A stretch of 64,000 nucleotides of DNA from Gammaproteobacteria bacterium (GCA_030431095.1 JAUIJU010000013.1:16343-80342); one strand, 5' to 3'. Shown: positions 27,138 through 39,499, counted from the first letter of the stretch. The notes: generated from the sequence alone by a model not told the origin. A program made the numbers and translations.

Positions 27138-28182
27138 CCGGGGAATCCAGGGACAAGGTGATTCCCGGTAGCGTGGTGGCGAAATCCGGCCCGGCCAGCA
27201 GCGATGGTGTGGTGTAACCGCCCGATACGTCGGCGCCGAGTACGCGGGCGACCAGCGCGAGGCTCGCCGCAACGGTGACGTCGTAGCCATTGGGGCCGCT
27301 CAGCGTGCCGTTGACTCGCCGGCCGTCCGCGCTGGTGACTTCGCCCCAGACCTCGACGCCGGTCCGTTGGCGCGTGGCCTCATCCGGACCCGGGCCCCGC
27401 GCATCGATGCGTTTGCGCAGCAGCGCCTGCACCCAACCCCAACGCAGGACCGGTCTCAGCCTGGCCATCCGGCGCATGCGCGCGATGGTCCGCGGCGCCA
27501 TGGACAGGTAGACCTCGACATCGGGAATCCCGGTCGAAACCCAGGCAGTGAACACGTCGCCCCAGGGAATGGTGACCGCCCTGCGCAGGCCGTGGGCGAA
27601 GGGAACGTCGCGGGTCTTCCAGGCCATGGGGACGGATTCGAGCTTCCCGTTCTTGCGAACACGCCCACCCTGGCCGAGTTTGGCGACACCCGTCAGCGCC
27701 GTACCACGGCTGGGACCGCCGCCTGCTTCAAAAGCCAGCACCAGCGCGGTGGCGGCGGGCAGCGCACGCACCAGGCAGGCGGCGAGGCAGTCCGTGGGCA
27801 CCACGTCGAATCCGGCCCCGGGGCACAGCAGCACGTCGGCGTGACGGGCGCGCTCGTCCTGACGCCAGGCATGCTCGAAAACGTCGATCTCGCCGGTGAT
27901 GTCGAGATAATGGGCGCCGCGGGCAAGGCACCCCTCGATCATGGGCGCACTGGTGTTCGCAAAGGGTCCTGCGCAGTGCAGTACGAGGCGCAGACCCTCC
28001 AGCGAGGAGGCCACGTCGCCTTCGAGGTCAAATACGCGGGTTTCCAGCCCCAGTTCCGCGCCGAGAGGCGCTATCGCTTCGGCCCGACGGCCGGCCAGGA
28101 TTGGTGCAAGCCCGCGCCTGGCGGCTTCGTGGGCGATCAGTCGGCCGGTGTACCCGTTGGCGCCGTAGATCATCCAGTTCAT
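27103..28182 (-). CDS. Saccharopine dehydrogenase-like NAD(P)-binding protein
   Basis: 359 residues. The N-terminus MIYGANGYTGRLIAHEAARRG is a Rossmann fold of the saccharopine dehydrogenase NADP-binding type, followed by LAGRRAEAI and VLHCAGPFANTSAPMIEGCL. Proteins of this group include trans-acting enoyl reductases for polyketide lipids, and a large number of uncharacterised members. No partner polyketide genes are present here. The start ATG 28182 directly begins the fold. Its 3' end overlaps the convergent YigZ-family gene by 35 bases. Confidence 0.8.
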   Translation of the reverse strand: MNWMIYGANGYTGRLIAHEAARRGLAPILAGRRAEAIAPLGAELGLETRVFDLEGDVASSLEGLRLVLHCAGPFANTSAPMIEGCLARGAHYLDITGEIDVFEHAWRQDERARHADVLLCPGAGFDVVPTDCLAACLVRALPAATALVLAFEAGGGPSRGTALTGVAKLGQGGRVRKNGKLESVPMAWKTRDVPFAHGLRRAVTIPWGDVFTAWVSTGIPDVEVYLSMAPRTIARMRRMARLRPVLRWGWVQALLRKRIDARGPGPDEATRQRTGVEVWGEVTSADGRRVNGTLSGPNGYDVTVAASLALVARVLGADVSGGYTTPSLLAGPDFATTLPGITLSLDSPVSDAGNGPGPD

Positions 28183-28200
28183 GCGCCGCCTCCCTGCCGA

Positions 28201-28641
28201 TCAGAACAGGCTGCCCTGGTCACCGCCATCGTCCGGCTCCGGATGCTCCGGCTCCACCGGCAGGTCGGACAGGGTCTCTTCGGCCGGTGTGACGTGTCGC
28301 TCTCGTTGCGGCGCAGGCGGAGGTGACGGCGCTTCGGGTTGCGGCTCCACGACTTCGGAACCCGGCGCTCGCCGATTGATCATTTTCAGCAGCTCGCCGG
28401 TGGTGCAATGCCCTTCGAGCGTGTGTCGCAACGGCTGGTTGGGATGCAGATGGTAACTGTTGCGACGGCCTTGCTTGGTTACGCTGAGCATGCCGCCTTT
28501 TTGCAGATCCCGGACGATTTTCTGTACCGCCCGTTCAGTGATGCCCACCACCTGGGCCACGTCTCGCAGACGCGCATCCGGATCGCGCGACAGCACGACC
28601 AGCACGTGACCATGGTTGCTGAACAGGGTCCACTTGCTCAT
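28201..28641 (-). CDS. Winged helix-turn-helix transcriptional regulator
   Basis: 146 residues. Residues 1-90 form a winged-helix DNA-binding domain of the MarR/ArsR-like type: HGHVLVVLSRDPDARLRDVAQVVGITERAVQKIVRDLQ, then a wing with GRRNSYHLHP. The last 50 or so residues are acidic, proline-rich and probably disordered (PEHPEPDDGGDQ). The target is unknown. It has its own promoter (TTGAAG-17-TACAAT) upstream and lies 18 bases before the reductase-like gene, which may be co-transcribed. Confidence 0.78.
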   Translation of the reverse strand: MSKWTLFSNHGHVLVVLSRDPDARLRDVAQVVGITERAVQKIVRDLQKGGMLSVTKQGRRNSYHLHPNQPLRHTLEGHCTTGELLKMINRRAPGSEVVEPQPEAPSPPPAPQRERHVTPAEETLSDLPVEPEHPEPDDGGDQGSLF

Positions 28642-28680
28642 GACAGAGACAATTTGCGCCGCTTTTTGCAGATAAGCCGA

Positions 28681-28709
28681 ATTGTATTTCGTGTTTAGAG
28701 TTTCTTCAA
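28681..28709 (-). promoter_or_regulatory. Sigma-70 promoter of the winged-helix gene
   Basis: On the minus strand TTGAAG (28704-28709) and TACAAT (28681-28686) are separated by exactly 17 bases; each differs from consensus at one position. The start codon at 28641 is 40 bases from the -10 box. The surrounding 60 bases are AT-rich relative to the window. Confidence 0.65.
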
Positions 28710-28796
28710 ATTCTTATCGTAGGTGGACTGTTGACGGGGGTGGGGGAAGTTGGCATTTCCGGGGCTCACCCGACCGGGTCAATCACGGACATCTCC

Positions 28797-31558
<2,762 letters not shown>

Positions 31559-31562
31559 GGCG

Positions 31563-32129
31563 CTACTCCTCCTCCAGCGCCATGATGCAATCGAGGTGAC
31601 GCCATTCCTCGTACGCGTCCATACCGCAGCCGTAGACATAGACATCCGGCACGTCGAGGCCGACGAAGTCGACGTAATCGCGGGCCAGTCCGCGGTCGTG
31701 TTCCTTGCGCACCAGTGCCGCCAGTTTCACGCTGGCCGCCTTGCGCTTTTCCACGGAACCGCGGATCGCGGCCAGGGTATTGCCCTCGTCGAAAATGTCG
31801 TCGATCACCAGGACATGCTTTCCTTCCAGGTCCAGACGAGGCGGCACGCGGTATTCGAGTTCGTGACCGTGCAGACCGCCGCGGTATCGCGTGGCATGCA
31901 CGAAATCCATGGTCAGCGGCATGTCGAGCCGGGTCGCCAGCCAGGCCATGGGCAGGATGGCGCCGGTCATGACGCCCACCAGCACGATGGGCTGGTCGCC
32001 ATAATGCGTGTTGATGGCATCGGCCAGGCGGTCCACGGCGCCCTCCACCGCCTCGCGGTCGAACAGGACGCGGGACCGACGTAACAGTGACCGGGGATCG
32101 GGATGTCCGGCGTGATCGGCTAAGCCCAT
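31563..32129 (-). CDS. hpt: Hypoxanthine-guanine phosphoribosyltransferase
   Basis: 188 residues. It joins hypoxanthine or guanine to PRPP to give IMP or GMP. The PRPP-binding signature VLVIDDIFDEGNTL is present, with VLVGVMTGAILP near the N-terminus and VGLDVPDVYVYGCGMD (base recognition region) near the C-terminus. ATG 32129 overlaps the nagZ end by ten bases. It is followed by mtnP; together they recycle purine bases released from nucleosides. Confidence 0.92.
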   Translation of the reverse strand: MGLADHAGHPDPRSLLRRSRVLFDREAVEGAVDRLADAINTHYGDQPIVLVGVMTGAILPMAWLATRLDMPLTMDFVHATRYRGGLHGHELEYRVPPRLDLEGKHVLVIDDIFDEGNTLAAIRGSVEKRKAASVKLAALVRKEHDRGLARDYVDFVGLDVPDVYVYGCGMDAYEEWRHLDCIMALEEE

Positions 32130-33148
32130 TGTGAGTGCTCCAGTTCTTCGAGGGATTGTTGCCAGTGCCGCCACTCGCTGACCGTGGCCAGTTCTTCGCG
32201 CGAGACGTCGAAGCGACCGTGCAAACGAAGCAAGGCGTCACAGCGGGGCGCGTCGCCATCCCAGGTCGCCAGCAGTTCGGCGACTTCGTCCGGCTGACAG
32301 ACCAGGACCGCATCGCAACCGGCATCGAGGGACAGGCGCGCGCGGTCGGCCAGCTTACCAGCGTAGCCCGCCGCATGCATGCCCAGATCGTCCGACAGAA
32401 TGACCCCCTGGTACCCCAGTTCGCCTCGCAGTATCTCGCCGATCCAGCGCGGCGAATACCCGGCTGGCGCGGCATCCACGGCCGGGTAAATGACGTGCGC
32501 CATCATCAACGCATCCAGCTCACCGAGCCGATGCACGAAGGGCTGCAGGTCGTGCCTCCGGATGACATTCAGTTCGCGCTCGTCCACCACGTCGTCGGTG
32601 TGGGAGTCGGCGCGCACGGACCCATGGCCGGGAAAGTGCTTGCCGCAAGCCTTCATCCCCGCGTCGTGCATCCCGGCGAGGTAGTGTTGCGCGAGTTCCG
32701 AGACTGCCTCGGCAGTGCCGGCGAACGCGCGGTCACCGATAACGCAACTGTCAAGGTCCAGGTCGAGCACCGGGGCGAAACTGTGGTCCACGTCGGCCAC
32801 CAGCAGCTCGGTCGCCATCACGCGACCGTGCCGGTAGGCAAAATCCCGGGCCACGGCGGGCGCTGTCTGGAACATGCGCCCCAGCAAGCCCAGCGGGGGT
32901 AGCCGTGTAAACCCCTCGCGAAAACGTTGTACCCGCCCACCCTCATGGTCCACGCAGATCAACATGGGGGCTCGCGCCGTGGCGCGAATGTCGGCGTTGA
33001 GCGCCTCCAGCTGGGCGAGGTCGCGAAAATTTCGCGTGAACAGCACCACGCCGCCCACCAGGGGGTGGGACAGGTGGGCCCGGTCGCGCTGGCTCAGTTC
33101 GGGGCCATCGGTACCGATAAGAATCGGTCCGGGTATGTCATTTGCCAT
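32120..33148 (-). CDS. nagZ: Beta-N-acetylhexosaminidase (cell-wall recycling)
   Basis: 342 residues of glycoside hydrolase family 3. NagZ removes GlcNAc from GlcNAc-anhydroMurNAc peptides imported during peptidoglycan recycling, in the cytoplasm. GTDGPEL begins the barrel; CVDHEGGRVQRF, KHFPGHGSVRADSHTD (with the His/Asp acid-base loop) and VILSDDLGM (Asp nucleophile) are intact. Its stop overlaps hpt. The CYTH gene ends two bases before its start, so it belongs to the long minus-strand gene series. Confidence 0.95.
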   Translation of the reverse strand: MANDIPGPILIGTDGPELSQRDRAHLSHPLVGGVVLFTRNFRDLAQLEALNADIRATARAPMLICVDHEGGRVQRFREGFTRLPPLGLLGRMFQTAPAVARDFAYRHGRVMATELLVADVDHSFAPVLDLDLDSCVIGDRAFAGTAEAVSELAQHYLAGMHDAGMKACGKHFPGHGSVRADSHTDDVVDERELNVIRRHDLQPFVHRLGELDALMMAHVIYPAVDAAPAGYSPRWIGEILRGELGYQGVILSDDLGMHAAGYAGKLADRARLSLDAGCDAVLVCQPDEVAELLATWDGDAPRCDALLRLHGRFDVSREELATVSEWRHWQQSLEELEHSQWA

Positions 33149-33150
33149 GT

Positions 33151-33621
33151 TCAGGGCGTCTCCCAGGTATCGAAGGGTTGTATGGACAGGGCGACGTTGT
33201 AGTAGCGGTCAACGTCGGTGACCTCGTCGCCGGCCCAGGGGGGCAGTTCCACGGCCTGCCCCACCATCTCGAGCTCCACTTCAGCCACCACCAGCCCCTG
33301 GTTGCGACCTTCAAACTCGTCGATTTCCCACAAGAGACCACCATGGCGTACGTAGTGGCGGGTTTTCTCTACACGGCCACCACCGGCCAGTTCGAACAGG
33401 CGCAACCCGTCCTCCAGCGGCACCGGGTACTCGAATTCCTCGCGCTGCCGACCCAGGCGCAGCTGCTTGATGTTGATGGTGGCCTGATCGCCGGCCAGGC
33501 GGACCCTGATGGACACGCCGTCACCACCCAGGTAGGCCTGCTTCATGGGCACGGAACGCAGCACGCCGTCGCGCCAGCTTTCATCTCGGGGCAGGAACTT
33601 TCGTTCGATCTCCAGCGCCAT
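33151..33621 (-). CDS. CYTH domain protein (triphosphatase-like)
   Basis: 156 residues. The N-terminal EIERKFL is the EXEXK signature of the CYTH tunnel fold, followed by charged strands such as VSIRVRLAGDQATINIKQ and RHYVRHGGLLWEIDEF. Such proteins hydrolyse inorganic triphosphate or thiamine triphosphate, or rarely make cAMP. The short single-domain form fits a metal-dependent triphosphatase. It sits between nagZ and rlmD on the same strand. Confidence 0.88.
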   Translation of the reverse strand: MALEIERKFLPRDESWRDGVLRSVPMKQAYLGGDGVSIRVRLAGDQATINIKQLRLGRQREEFEYPVPLEDGLRLFELAGGGRVEKTRHYVRHGGLLWEIDEFEGRNQGLVVAEVELEMVGQAVELPPWAGDEVTDVDRYYNVALSIQPFDTWETP

Positions 33622-33641
33622 GGCGGTTCAGGGAAGTCGAT

Positions 33642-34967
33642 TCATACGGGGGATCTGACGAACAAGGCCATGGCCTCGATGTGGGGTGTCTGGGGAAACA
33701 TGTCCATGGCCCCGGCAGCTTCCAGTGAGTAGCCATGCTCGCGCTGCAACACGCACGCATCCTCCGCCAGGGTACGCGGATTGCACGAAACATACACCAC
33801 GCGCCGGGCCCCCGTGGCCGCGATACGGGAGAGCACCGGACCGGCACCGGACCGCGGCGGATCCAGCAGCACCCGGTCAAATTTCGATGTCGGCCACCGT
33901 TCACCGACGTGGTCGTCGTACAGGTTCGCCTCGTCGAAAAAAGCGTTGTCGATGCGGTTGGCAGAGGCGTTCTCGCGTGCGCGCCTGACCAGGTTCGCGG
34001 CGCCTTCCAGGCCGGTCACTGCAGCGCAGCGCCGAGCGATGGGCAGGGTGAAATTGCCCAGGCCGCAGAACAGGTCCAGGGCGCGGTCTTCCGGTCCGGG
34101 CGCCAGCAAGTCCATGGCCTGGTCGATCATCAGTCGATTGAGTTCATTGTTGACCTGGACGAAATCCAGCGGTTCGAAGGCCATCAGCAGACCTTCTTCC
34201 GGCAGTCGGTACGTCAGTCGCGACGGCCCCGGCGTCAGTGGCGCCACCGTATCCGGGCCGCCCGGCTGCAGGTAGAGCCGTAAGCCGCTGTCGGTCTCAA
34301 ACGTGGTCAACGCTACCAGGTCCCGTTCAGAGAGTGGTTCGAGGTGGCGGATGACCAACACGGCGTGGTCGTCGCCGCAACTGGCCTCGATCTGGGGAAT
34401 GGTCGCACGCGCTTCGAGTGACTCGACCAGCGCGACCAGCGCGGGCAGCGCATCGGCCACCAGGGGAACCAGCGTGTGGCAGCTGTCCATGTCGGTGACG
34501 AATCGACCATCGCGTTCACGAAAGCCCACCAGGACCCGCCCCTTGCCCTTCACGTCCCGCACCGACAGGCGGGCCTTGCGTCGATAGCGCCAGCGCCCGG
34601 CCGTCAGCGGCGGCAGGATGTTGCGCGGCTGCAGACCACTCTGTGCGGAGAGTTCCTGCAGCAGGCGTTCCTGCTTCCAGGCCAGTTGCTCGGACTCCGA
34701 CAGATGCTGCACGGCGCAGGCGCTGCAGGTGCCGAAATGCGGGCACGGCGGCGTCACGCGCTGCGGCGAGGCATCGATGACCTCCAGGGTTTCAGCCTGG
34801 CCCCGCATGCGCCTGCCGAACAGGTAACGGGCCAGGACCGTCTCGCCCGGCAGCGCGCCCCACACCGCCAGGTCGCGACCGTCGTGTTGCGCGCTTCCCG
34901 CGCCTTTTTCACCCAGCGATCCGATGATCGTTTCGAAAGGCGCTTCAGGCAGGCGTCGACGCGCCAT
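33642..34967 (-). CDS. rlmD: 23S rRNA (uracil-1939-C5)-methyltransferase
   Basis: 441 residues. An N-terminal TRAM region is followed by iron-sulfur cysteines Cys75, Cys81, Cys84 (CPHFGTCSAC) and Cys163. The SAM-binding fold has LDLFCGLGNFTLP; LLDPPRSGAG and VYVSCNPRTLAEDA carry the catalytic cysteine loop. The enzyme methylates U1939 of 23S rRNA. The start gives MARRR, and pdxJ ends 31 bases upstream of it. Confidence 0.95.
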   Translation of the reverse strand: MARRRLPEAPFETIIGSLGEKGAGSAQHDGRDLAVWGALPGETVLARYLFGRRMRGQAETLEVIDASPQRVTPPCPHFGTCSACAVQHLSESEQLAWKQERLLQELSAQSGLQPRNILPPLTAGRWRYRRKARLSVRDVKGKGRVLVGFRERDGRFVTDMDSCHTLVPLVADALPALVALVESLEARATIPQIEASCGDDHAVLVIRHLEPLSERDLVALTTFETDSGLRLYLQPGGPDTVAPLTPGPSRLTYRLPEEGLLMAFEPLDFVQVNNELNRLMIDQAMDLLAPGPEDRALDLFCGLGNFTLPIARRCAAVTGLEGAANLVRRARENASANRIDNAFFDEANLYDDHVGERWPTSKFDRVLLDPPRSGAGPVLSRIAATGARRVVYVSCNPRTLAEDACVLQREHGYSLEAAGAMDMFPQTPHIEAMALFVRSPV

Positions 34968-34998
34968 CAGCCGGATACCTGCGCCAGGCCGGACGAGG

Positions 34999-35742
34999 TC
35001 ACGTGCCGCGATTCATGAGAATGCGCATTTCACGTACCGCCGCGCCCAGGCCGACGAACAGCGCACGGGCCACGATGGCATGACCGATGTTCAGTTCCAC
35101 GATCTGGGGAATGTCCACCACGGGATGCACGTTCTGATAGTGCAGGCCGTGTCCCGCGTTGACCTGCAGACCGAGGTCCTGTCCGATTTCAGCCGCGCGT
35201 TGCAGGCGTTGCAATTCCGCGGCCTGCAGTTCCCCCTCGAGTTCCGCGTAGGCGCCGGTGTGCAACTCCACCACGGGCGCGCCGGAGTCCGCCGCGGCCT
35301 GCAGTTGGGCCGGGTCCGGATCGATGAACAGGGAGACGCGAATGCCGGCATCACGCAGACGATGGCAGGCGCCGCGAACCCGGGTGAATCCGCCGATCAC
35401 GTCCAGGCCGCCCTCGGTGGTCAGCTCCTGGCGTTTTTCCGGCACGAGGCAGACGTCGGCGGGCTGGTTCCTTTCGGCAATGGCCAGCATCTCGTCGGTG
35501 ACCGCCATTTCCAGGTTGACGCGCGTGGACACCTGCCGACACAAGGCTTCCACCTCGTCGTCCTGGATGTGTCGCCGGTCTTCACGCAGGTGTACGGTGA
35601 TGGCATCCGCTCCGGCTTCTTCGGCGACCGCGGCCGCCAACAGTACCGAGGGATAGTCCGTGCCGCGCGCCTGCCGGATGGTGGCCACGTGGTCGATGTT
35701 CACGCCCAGCAACAGGGCGCCGCCGGTCTCGCTTTCATTCAT
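34999..35742 (-). CDS. pdxJ: Pyridoxine 5'-phosphate synthase
   Basis: 247 residues. PdxJ condenses 1-deoxyxylulose 5-phosphate with 3-amino-2-oxopropyl phosphate to make pyridoxine 5'-phosphate (vitamin B6). [34 protein letters not shown] and GHGLHYQNV are the classic blocks. ATG 35742 overlaps the recO stop by eight bases; a longer frame would extend into recO. The acpS gene that often follows pdxJ is not here; rlmD follows instead. Confidence 0.96.
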   Translation of the reverse strand: MNESETGGALLLGVNIDHVATIRQARGTDYPSVLLAAAVAEEAGADAITVHLREDRRHIQDDEVEALCRQVSTRVNLEMAVTDEMLAIAERNQPADVCLVPEKRQELTTEGGLDVIGGFTRVRGACHRLRDAGIRVSLFIDPDPAQLQAAADSGAPVVELHTGAYAELEGELQAAELQRLQRAAEIGQDLGLQVNAGHGLHYQNVHPVVDIPQIVELNIGHAIVARALFVGLGAAVREMRILMNRGT

Positions 35743-36505
35743 GTCGTTCCAGGTCCTTGGCCCCGTCGACGGGGATTTCGTCACGCTTGTGACCAGACGG
35801 CCGCACGGCGCGGTACAGGGCCTCGCTGGCCAGCGGGCGATCACCCAGGTGGTGGCGCAGGACCCGGCGCATCATGGCGCGCAATGACCGCCAGTCGGCC
35901 TCGTCCACGTGGCCGGCGTCCAGGGCCAGCAAGACTCGACCGTGCACCACGCCCGGTCGGCCGTTGCCCGAACCGGACACGCGCACGGGGCCACGCTCGG
36001 GTTGGTAATCGTACATGGCCTGAGGTTCGATCGCTGCGCCTCCCCCGTGCTCACGGTCCAGCATCAGGCCGAAACCCGTGGCCTCGAGCAGTTGCTTCTC
36101 GTACAGGCGCAGGCTGGTCTGGAGCGCGGCGCCACCGGCCAGTGCGCCGAGGGTTTCCCGGTACTGTTCGAACACCTCGGTATTGGGATCGTGACGCATC
36201 AAAAGACGCAGCGTCAGCTCATTCACGTACAGTCCGCAGTACAGCGCCTCGCCGATCAGGGGCGGGGGCGCCGCGACCTGGTCGGCATGGGTCAGCGTGC
36301 CAAGGTCTCCGCGCCGTCGCCAGTTCAGCAACAATGGCCGGAACGGCTGCAACACGCCGCGCAACCGGGACTTCGGTCCGCGCGCGCCGCGGGCCACCAG
36401 GCCGACCCTGCCGTGGTCGCGGCTCAGCACCTCCAGCAGGCGGCTGCTTTCGCGAAATGGCCGGGCGTGGAGCACGTAAGCGGGCTGGAGTTGAACGTTC
36501 TGCAT
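35735..36505 (-). CDS. recO: DNA repair protein RecO
   Basis: 256 residues. RecO helps RecA load on SSB-coated single strands in the RecFOR pathway. The N-terminal OB fold ([24 protein letters not shown] and [19 protein letters not shown]) is clear; the helical C-terminal region includes [11 protein letters not shown]. The gene stands in its common position between era and pdxJ and overlaps pdxJ by eight bases. Confidence 0.93.
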   Translation of the reverse strand: MQNVQLQPAYVLHARPFRESSRLLEVLSRDHGRVGLVARGARGPKSRLRGVLQPFRPLLLNWRRRGDLGTLTHADQVAAPPPLIGEALYCGLYVNELTLRLLMRHDPNTEVFEQYRETLGALAGGAALQTSLRLYEKQLLEATGFGLMLDREHGGGAAIEPQAMYDYQPERGPVRVSGSGNGRPGVVHGRVLLALDAGHVDEADWRSLRAMMRRVLRHHLGDRPLASEALYRAVRPSGHKRDEIPVDGAKDLERHE

Positions 36506-36571
36506 GCGCCCACGATAGGACCTGTTTCAAGGCCGGGCAAGCCTGATGGGACGTCGGCCCGAACCCCGGGA

Positions 36572-37474
36572 TCAGTCGTCGAATCCCAGGCGTTCCAGGG
36601 TTTTGTCACTTCGCGACCAGTCACGGGACACCTTGACCCAGGTCTCGAGATACACCTTCTCGTCGAACAGCGCTTCCATCGCCTGTCGCGCCTCGCGACC
36701 GACCTGTTTCAGCGCCTTGCCGCCCTTGCCGATCACGATCTGCTTCTGGCTCTCGCGCTCCACCCAAATCACCGCATGAATGCGTACCACGCCGTTCTCG
36801 CGCTTGAACCGCTCGATGTCCACGGTGAGGCTGTAGGGCAATTCCTGGTGAAGGCGCAGGGTGAGCGCCTCGCGCAGAAATTCGGCGGCCAGGAACCGTT
36901 CGCTGCGGTCGGTGATCTGGTCCTCGTCGTAAAATGGCATGGAGAACGGCAGCACCTCGAGCAGGCGATCCTCGACGTCCTGCACGCCGTCACCCTTCAG
37001 CGCGGAAACCAGGAACACATCCTCGTAGGGCTGTTGCGCCGTCACTTCGGCGACGTAGGCCAGCAATTCCTGCTTGTGATCGATGGTATCCACCTTGTTG
37101 ACCACCAGGAACACCGGCACGTCCACCCGGGTCAACAACCGGGCGATGGCCTTGTCCTGGCGCGTCCATCGCCCCGCCTCGACCAGGAACAGGATGGCCT
37201 CCACGTCCCGGAACGTGGCCTTGGCCACGCGGTTCATATAGCGGTTCAACGCCCGACCGGCGGATGCATGGATTCCGGGGGTGTCCAGGTACACGACCTG
37301 TCCCTGGTCGGTGGTCTTGATCCCCGCCACGCGCTGACGGGTGGTTTGCGGCTTGTAGGTGACGATGCTGACCTTCCGTCCCAGGATATGGTTCATCAGC
37401 GTGGACTTGCCCACGTTGGGGCGGCCGATCAGCGCCACGTAACCGAAACGGAAATCGTTTTCCGGGGAGGTCAT
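36572..37474 (-). CDS. era: GTPase Era
   Basis: 300 residues. Era is an essential GTPase that binds 16S rRNA during 30S assembly. GRPNVGKST (G1), DTPGIHA (G3) and NKVDTIDHKQ (G4) mark the GTPase domain; the KH domain is in the last third (VWVERESQKQIVIGKGGKALKQVG). ATG 37474 overlaps the rnc stop as ATGA, the usual rnc-era coupling. Confidence 0.96.
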   Translation of the reverse strand: MTSPENDFRFGYVALIGRPNVGKSTLMNHILGRKVSIVTYKPQTTRQRVAGIKTTDQGQVVYLDTPGIHASAGRALNRYMNRVAKATFRDVEAILFLVEAGRWTRQDKAIARLLTRVDVPVFLVVNKVDTIDHKQELLAYVAEVTAQQPYEDVFLVSALKGDGVQDVEDRLLEVLPFSMPFYDEDQITDRSERFLAAEFLREALTLRLHQELPYSLTVDIERFKRENGVVRIHAVIWVERESQKQIVIGKGGKALKQVGREARQAMEALFDEKVYLETWVKVSRDWSRSDKTLERLGFDD

Positions 37475-38151
37475 GGTTGGGGAGCCTCGTTGGCCGACAG
37501 CACGGCGCCGGCGGCGGCCTGTTCGGCCTTGCGACGACTGGAGCCGGAGGCCTCGGCCTCGAAACCGGTGTCCTCGAGGCGGCAAATCACGTGAAACCGC
37601 TTGGCATGCTCAGCACCCTCTTCTCGCACCAGTTCATACACCGGCAGCGGGCGGCTGCGCGCCTGCAGCCATTCCTGCAGGCGGGTCTTGGGGTCTTTCA
37701 GGGATTCGGCATCCGGCAGCCGATCCACCACCGGTTCAAAGGTCTCACGAATGACCTGGGCGGCCGCATCGAACCCCGCGTCCAGGTAGATGGCGCCGAG
37801 CACCGCCTCCAGGGCGTCGGCCAGCACGGAATCGCGCAGGTAGCCGCCGGACTTGAGCTCACCCTCGCCCATGCGAAGGTGGTCGCCGAGCTTGAGTCGG
37901 CGCGCGACCCGCGCCAGCGTCTCACCGCGAACCACGCGGGACCGCAGGCGGCTCAGGGAGCCTTCGTTGTCTTCCGGGCGTTGATGGAACAGCTCCGCGG
38001 CGATAACGAAATTGAGCACGGCGTCACCGAGGAACTCCAGGCGTTCGTTGTTGGTATTGGAGTGGCTGCGGTGGGTCAGCGCAGCCCGCAGCAATTCCGG
38101 GTCGGCGAAGACATGATCGACACCTGGCAGTTGCGAGTCCGCAGGCGGCAT
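37471..38151 (-). CDS. rnc: Ribonuclease III
   Basis: 226 residues. RNase III cuts double-stranded RNA in rRNA and mRNA processing. The catalytic signature NERLEFLGDAVLNFVIAAEL is near residues 34-53, a second acidic site is DALEAVLGAIYLDAGF, and a double-stranded RNA-binding domain fills the C-terminal 70 residues (DPKTRLQEWLQARSRPLPVYE). It precedes era with an ATGA overlap. Confidence 0.96.
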   Translation of the reverse strand: MPPADSQLPGVDHVFADPELLRAALTHRSHSNTNNERLEFLGDAVLNFVIAAELFHQRPEDNEGSLSRLRSRVVRGETLARVARRLKLGDHLRMGEGELKSGGYLRDSVLADALEAVLGAIYLDAGFDAAAQVIRETFEPVVDRLPDAESLKDPKTRLQEWLQARSRPLPVYELVREEGAEHAKRFHVICRLEDTGFEAEASGSSRRKAEQAAAGAVLSANEAPQP

Positions 38152-38201
38152 GTCACGACCCCTGGTCCGGGACCCCGCGCGCCACGGGGCCGTCGCCAGG
38201 T

Positions 38202-38570
38202 TCAGTCGCCGAGCAGAACCCGTTCATCGAAAGAGGCGATCACGTCCAGGTTACCGAGCACCGGCTTGCGCACCTCGTACTTGACCTGCAACCAGACGCC
38301 GTTGTTGCGCACCACCTTGATGTCCTCGGCGCCCACGTTGCCGTCCGAGTAGCTGATGTACAGGCGGTTCATGAACTTGTCCTTGATGTCGAACGGTGAA
38401 TAGCTGGCGCTGCCCGGTTCATCCGCCAGACCGTTCATGGCGCTCTTGACCGAATAGAACTCGAGATAAATCGGCGTGATGCGCATCCCCAGGTAAGCGA
38501 AAAACACCACCATGGCGAGCACAATGAGAAACCCCACGAGACTCATGCCTTTTTGTTTTCGCACAATCAT
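38202..38570 (-). CDS. DUF4845 membrane protein
   Basis: 122 residues with one N-terminal transmembrane helix. The start KQKGMSLVGFLIVLAMVVFF resembles a type IV prepilin leader (basic residues, Gly-Met, hydrophobic helix) but lacks the usual Glu5. The rest is a small soluble domain ending FDERVLLGD. DUF4845 proteins usually lie between lepB and rnc, as here, and their role is unknown. ATG 38570 is chosen; TTG 38585 is in frame upstream. The gap to lepB contains a possible -10 TATCAT near 38605. Confidence 0.82.
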   Translation of the reverse strand: MIVRKQKGMSLVGFLIVLAMVVFFAYLGMRITPIYLEFYSVKSAMNGLADEPGSASYSPFDIKDKFMNRLYISYSDGNVGAEDIKVVRNNGVWLQVKYEVRKPVLGNLDVIASFDERVLLGD

Positions 38571-38670
38571 GATCCCTGATCTCAATGCTTGTATGTAAGT
38601 CTATGATAAACCAGCATGCCGCAGGATGACAGCGCGGACAAGCAATTCGCACCCGGCAAAGCGCCGAGGC

Positions 38671-39471
38671 CTACTCGATACCGGTGGCCACGCGACTCCA
38701 GTCGGCACAGCCCTTGTTCACGTCCAGGTTCAGCCAGATGCCCACCGCGCGTCCCACGAGGTTGCGCTCCGGCACGAATCCCCACTCGCGCGAGTCGTTG
38801 CTGCGGTCGCGGTTGTCGCCCATCATGAAATAGTGCCCTTCCGGCACCACCCACTGCCCGTTGCGCCCGCGCCGGGATTCGTGAATCAGGATGTCGTGGC
38901 GCTTGCTGCCCAGATCCTCACGGTAGCGCACCGCATCGCTGCGCGGCGTTGAGCATTTCACCTCGCTCGACAGGTACGGCGCGCCACCGGCGTGCGCCAT
39001 GGTCTCGCCATTGATGAACAGCTGCTTGTCGCGGTACGTCACCGTATCGCCGGGCAGGCCGATGACACGCTTGATGTAGTTGACCGACGGGTCGTCCGGA
39101 AAGCGGAACACCACCACGTCTCCACGCTTCGGATCACCAATTTCGACCACCTTCGTGTTAAACACCGGCAACCGCAGACCGTAGGAGAATTTGTTCACGA
39201 CGATGAAATCGCCGATCAGCAATGTCGGAATCATCGAACCGGACGGAATTTTGAACGGCTCGAAAAGGAAAGACCGGAACAACAACACGATGAACAGGAC
39301 CGGGAACAGCGAGCGTGAGTACTCGACCAGCACCGGTTCGCGTTCTGGATCCTCCCCGGCCTGGACCTTGCGGTCCATACGCGACCGCTTGAAGAACAGG
39401 CTGTCCAACCCCCAGACCAGGCCGGTCAGCAGGGTAAGGATGACGAGTATCAGGGCGAAATCGAAATTCAT
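38671..39471 (-). CDS. lepB: Signal peptidase I
   Basis: 266 residues. LepB removes signal peptides of exported proteins at the periplasmic face of the inner membrane. Two N-terminal transmembrane helices (about 4-22 and 55-69) precede the catalytic domain; the nucleophile is Ser79 in IPSGSM and the general base Lys134 in YIKRVIGLPGD. Box E is MGDNRDRSNDSR. It is located after lepA, as is usual. Confidence 0.96.
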   Translation of the reverse strand: MNFDFALILVILTLLTGLVWGLDSLFFKRSRMDRKVQAGEDPEREPVLVEYSRSLFPVLFIVLLFRSFLFEPFKIPSGSMIPTLLIGDFIVVNKFSYGLRLPVFNTKVVEIGDPKRGDVVVFRFPDDPSVNYIKRVIGLPGDTVTYRDKQLFINGETMAHAGGAPYLSSEVKCSTPRSDAVRYREDLGSKRHDILIHESRRGRNGQWVVPEGHYFMMGDNRDRSNDSREWGFVPERNLVGRAVGIWLNLDVNKGCADWSRVATGIE

Positions 39472-39499
39472 GGGCTGTGCCGATTGTTGTCAGGTCCGT

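Noticed and set aside
35909..37594. A 561-codon open frame antisense to recO and era
   Set aside because: It spans two well-conserved genes and their gap on the other strand, and its translation has no domain.
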